Shown piece by piece: positions 7,240 to 8,153 of a stretch of 8,153 bases of DNA. The position numbers were made by a program, and so were the translations under genes. The stretch's first letter is position 1; every line of letters starts with the position of its first letter. The notes beneath the pieces were generated by a model. The model was not told where the DNA came from and made no database searches. It was given only the letters and a program-made list of their open reading frames with translations. This DNA is from an uncultured Collinsella sp. Its GTDB lineage: Bacteria > Actinomycetota > Coriobacteriia > Coriobacteriales > Coriobacteriaceae. The stretch is taken from positions 1 to 8,153 of the forward strand of contig UQXT01000089.1 in the NCBI GenBank assembly GCA_900545075.1, in the 5' to 3' direction.

Positions 7240-7263
7240 AAAACGCGCCCGCTCCTTGCGGGC
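7240..7263 (-). terminator. Minus-strand hairpin followed by TTTT
   Basis: gcccgc (7247-7252) and gcgggc (7258-7263) form a perfect 6-bp GC stem with a 5-base loop. Read on the minus strand it is followed by GCG and TTTT (7240-7243). No T-run follows on the plus strand. The only minus-strand gene upstream is the membrane protein ending at 7485, so this may be its real transcript end, leaving a 3' leader of about 220 bases. Confidence 0.4.
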
Positions 7264-7294
7264 AAGATGGAGTCTATCAGCGCGCGCGGACAGA

Positions 7295-7338
7295 AATCAA
7301 ACGCCGCCTGCGAAATGATGTGCAGACGGCGCTTGATT
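7295..7338. repeat. Imperfect 17-bp hairpin
   Basis: Bases 7295-7311 pair with 7322-7338 in 15 of 17 positions, around a 10-base loop. The two mismatches are both A/C type, which a single transition each would repair. Neither side has a T-run, so this is a structured element rather than a standard terminator. Confidence 0.5.
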
Positions 7339-7363
7339 ACGCGGCAATTATTCGGCAAACATC

Positions 7364-7440
7364 CGGAAAAGTGTCGAAATCAGCCGTATGAAAGTACGGA
7401 AAAGTGTCAAATTCGAGCCGCCCAAATTACGGAAAAGTGT
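7364..7440. repeat. Three 11-bp direct repeats (cggaaaagtgt) at exact 33-bp period
   Basis: cggaaaagtgt occurs identically at 7364-7374, 7397-7407 and 7430-7440. Start-to-start distance is 33 bases both times, that is, about three helical turns, placing all copies on the same DNA face. The first two copies share a twelfth base, and the segments between copies are only partly alike. Two further cggcaa elements sit 11 and 22 bases upstream (7353 and 7342), so the 11-base phase continues leftwards. It looks like a cooperative protein-binding array or iteron-like block. Confidence 0.7.
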
Positions 7441-7484
7441 AAAACTGCACGTAAACATGGGTGCGGCATAGCTTATGTTCCAAC

Positions 7485-8153
7485 CTAGCTGTTGGGGTCG
7501 CCCTTGAGGGTGTTGATGTCCAGGTACTGGTTATCGTCTTCTCTTTGCTGGGTCTCCGACTCCGCTTGGGTGGGGCCGCGGAACAGCTGGAATCCCTCAA
7601 ACGCAATGACACCGAGCAGGGCAATGATAATGGCGATAAAGGCAACCTTGACTGCCTGCGGAAATTCCGAGAAACGCAGCGCCTTTTCCTCGGCGTAATA
7701 ATCGGCGAAGCGCTCTTCGCCCGTGCTTTTGGTATACGCCGGTGCGGGCGCGGCCTCCGGGTCATATTCCGGTGCAGGCGTGGTAGCGTACGAATCGTTG
7801 AGATAATCACTCGATGCAGTGCCATAATCCTCGGTCTCGATGCGACTGGTGCCAGCATAGTCATCGGAATAATCGGAATATGCCGCACCGCCCTCATAGT
7901 CCGCGGCGCTCGTGTTGGCGGCAAAAAGCGGGTTAACTGGAACGTCGAGCGCCGGCATGCCGGTAGAGGTCTCATCCAGATCGGCTGCAGCCCAGGAATT
8001 GTAGGCAACCTGACGGGCAATGGGCTCATCGAGCCTTGTGACCGGAGGCTTGCGTACCGCAGGAACAGGCAACTGCTGGGCGCTGTACATAACGGTGCTG
8101 TCGGCCGATTTGCCCTGCGTCGCTGCAGCGAGAAATGCCGCCGTCTCGGACGG
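7485..8153 (-). CDS. Single-pass membrane protein with Tyr/Asp-rich tail (5' end outside window)
   Basis: The C-terminal 222 residues of a protein of unrecognised family; the frame is open to the right edge. A Met codon at 8088-8090 exists, but has no ribosome binding site, and the 21 codons to its right read as normal protein, so the true start lies beyond the window. Counting from that Met, residues 1-60 are Pro/Ala-rich, 64-131 are low-complexity with many Tyr, Asp, Ser and Ala (for example AAYSDYSDDYAGTSR), and 147-168 (KVAFIAIIIALLGVIAFEG) form one membrane helix. A polar tail of about 30 residues, rich in Gln, Glu and Asp, follows. Arg/Lys before and Glu after the helix suggest a cytoplasmic N-terminal part and an outside C-terminus. 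No enzymatic motif is seen, and function is unknown. Confidence 0.75.
   Translation of the reverse strand, partial: PSETAAFLAAATQGKSADSTVMYSAQQLPVPAVRKPPVTRLDEPIARQVAYNSWAAADLDETSTGMPALDVPVNPLFAANTSAADYEGGAAYSDYSDDYAGTSRIETEDYGTASSDYLNDSYATTPAPEYDPEAAPAPAYTKSTGEERFADYYAEEKALRFSEFPQAVKVAFIAIIIALLGVIAFEGFQLFRGPTQAESETQQREDDNQYLDINTLKGDPNS

Larger units (their letters stand above)
6736..7484. other. Gene-poor, AT-richer orphan region
   Basis: About 750 bases between the exonuclease and the membrane-protein gene hold no convincing gene. The left half (to about 7100) is clearly richer in A and T than its surroundings. One small frame, GTG 6996 to 7241 (81 codons), has GAGGG four bases upstream and a TATAAT box at 6914-6919, but no recognisable domain and no obvious coding character. 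A second frame, 7057-7488, has no ribosome binding site and includes the repeat array. Visible structures are a weak hairpin just after the exonuclease stop (6737-6761), palindromes at 6816-6833 and 6880-6893, a bulged hairpin at 6938-6969, and the hairpins and repeats listed separately. Degraded mobile DNA, an untranslated RNA, or a very short gene are all possible. Confidence 0.5.

Noticed and set aside
7364..7440. CRISPR array
   Set aside because: The repeats are only 11 bases with 22-base intervals that are partly alike, there are only three, and no cas gene is near.
7057..7488. A 143-codon plus-strand frame covering the repeats
   Set aside because: There is no usable ribosome binding site (AGGA is one base from the ATG), no domain, and repeat identity extends to synonymous positions.

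Overview
The window looks like chromosomal DNA from a GC-rich Gram-positive gut bacterium, most likely a coriobacterium such as Collinsella. This is inferred from base composition, frequent GTG starts behind AAAGG-type ribosome binding sites, and the gene set; no rRNA or other phylogenetic marker is present. Five complete genes and one truncated gene are supported. They leave about 750 bases of AT-richer, apparently non-coding DNA near the right end.

Left part (5-3254, minus strand): a two-gene RNA-modification operon. A long U32-family protein (RlhA/TrhP type, with a second cysteine cluster at its C-terminus) is followed after 15 bases by an RluA-type pseudouridine synthase. A hairpin terminator overlaps the stop codon of the second gene.

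Middle part (3321-5839): a minus-strand regulator of the YheO/DauR type (PAS-like sensor plus C-terminal helix-turn-helix) is divergent from a plus-strand NCS2 nucleobase permease. About 350 bases separate them and hold candidate operators. The arrangement suggests the regulator controls the permease, perhaps in response to a purine, pyrimidine or related ligand. Both genes end in hairpins.

Right part (6001-8153): a plus-strand DEDDh 3'-5' exonuclease; then 6736-7484, which has no convincing gene but contains palindromes, a perfect TATAAT box, a minus-strand terminator-like hairpin, an imperfect 17-bp hairpin and an 11-bp sequence repeated three times at an exact 33-bp period; then the 3' end of a minus-strand gene for a single-pass membrane protein with a Tyr/Asp/Ala/Pro-rich tail. 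The gene runs off the right edge.

No complete new multi-gene system is evident. The least explained signals are the phased repeat array at 7342-7444 and the surrounding orphan region, followed by the unproven regulator-permease pairing.
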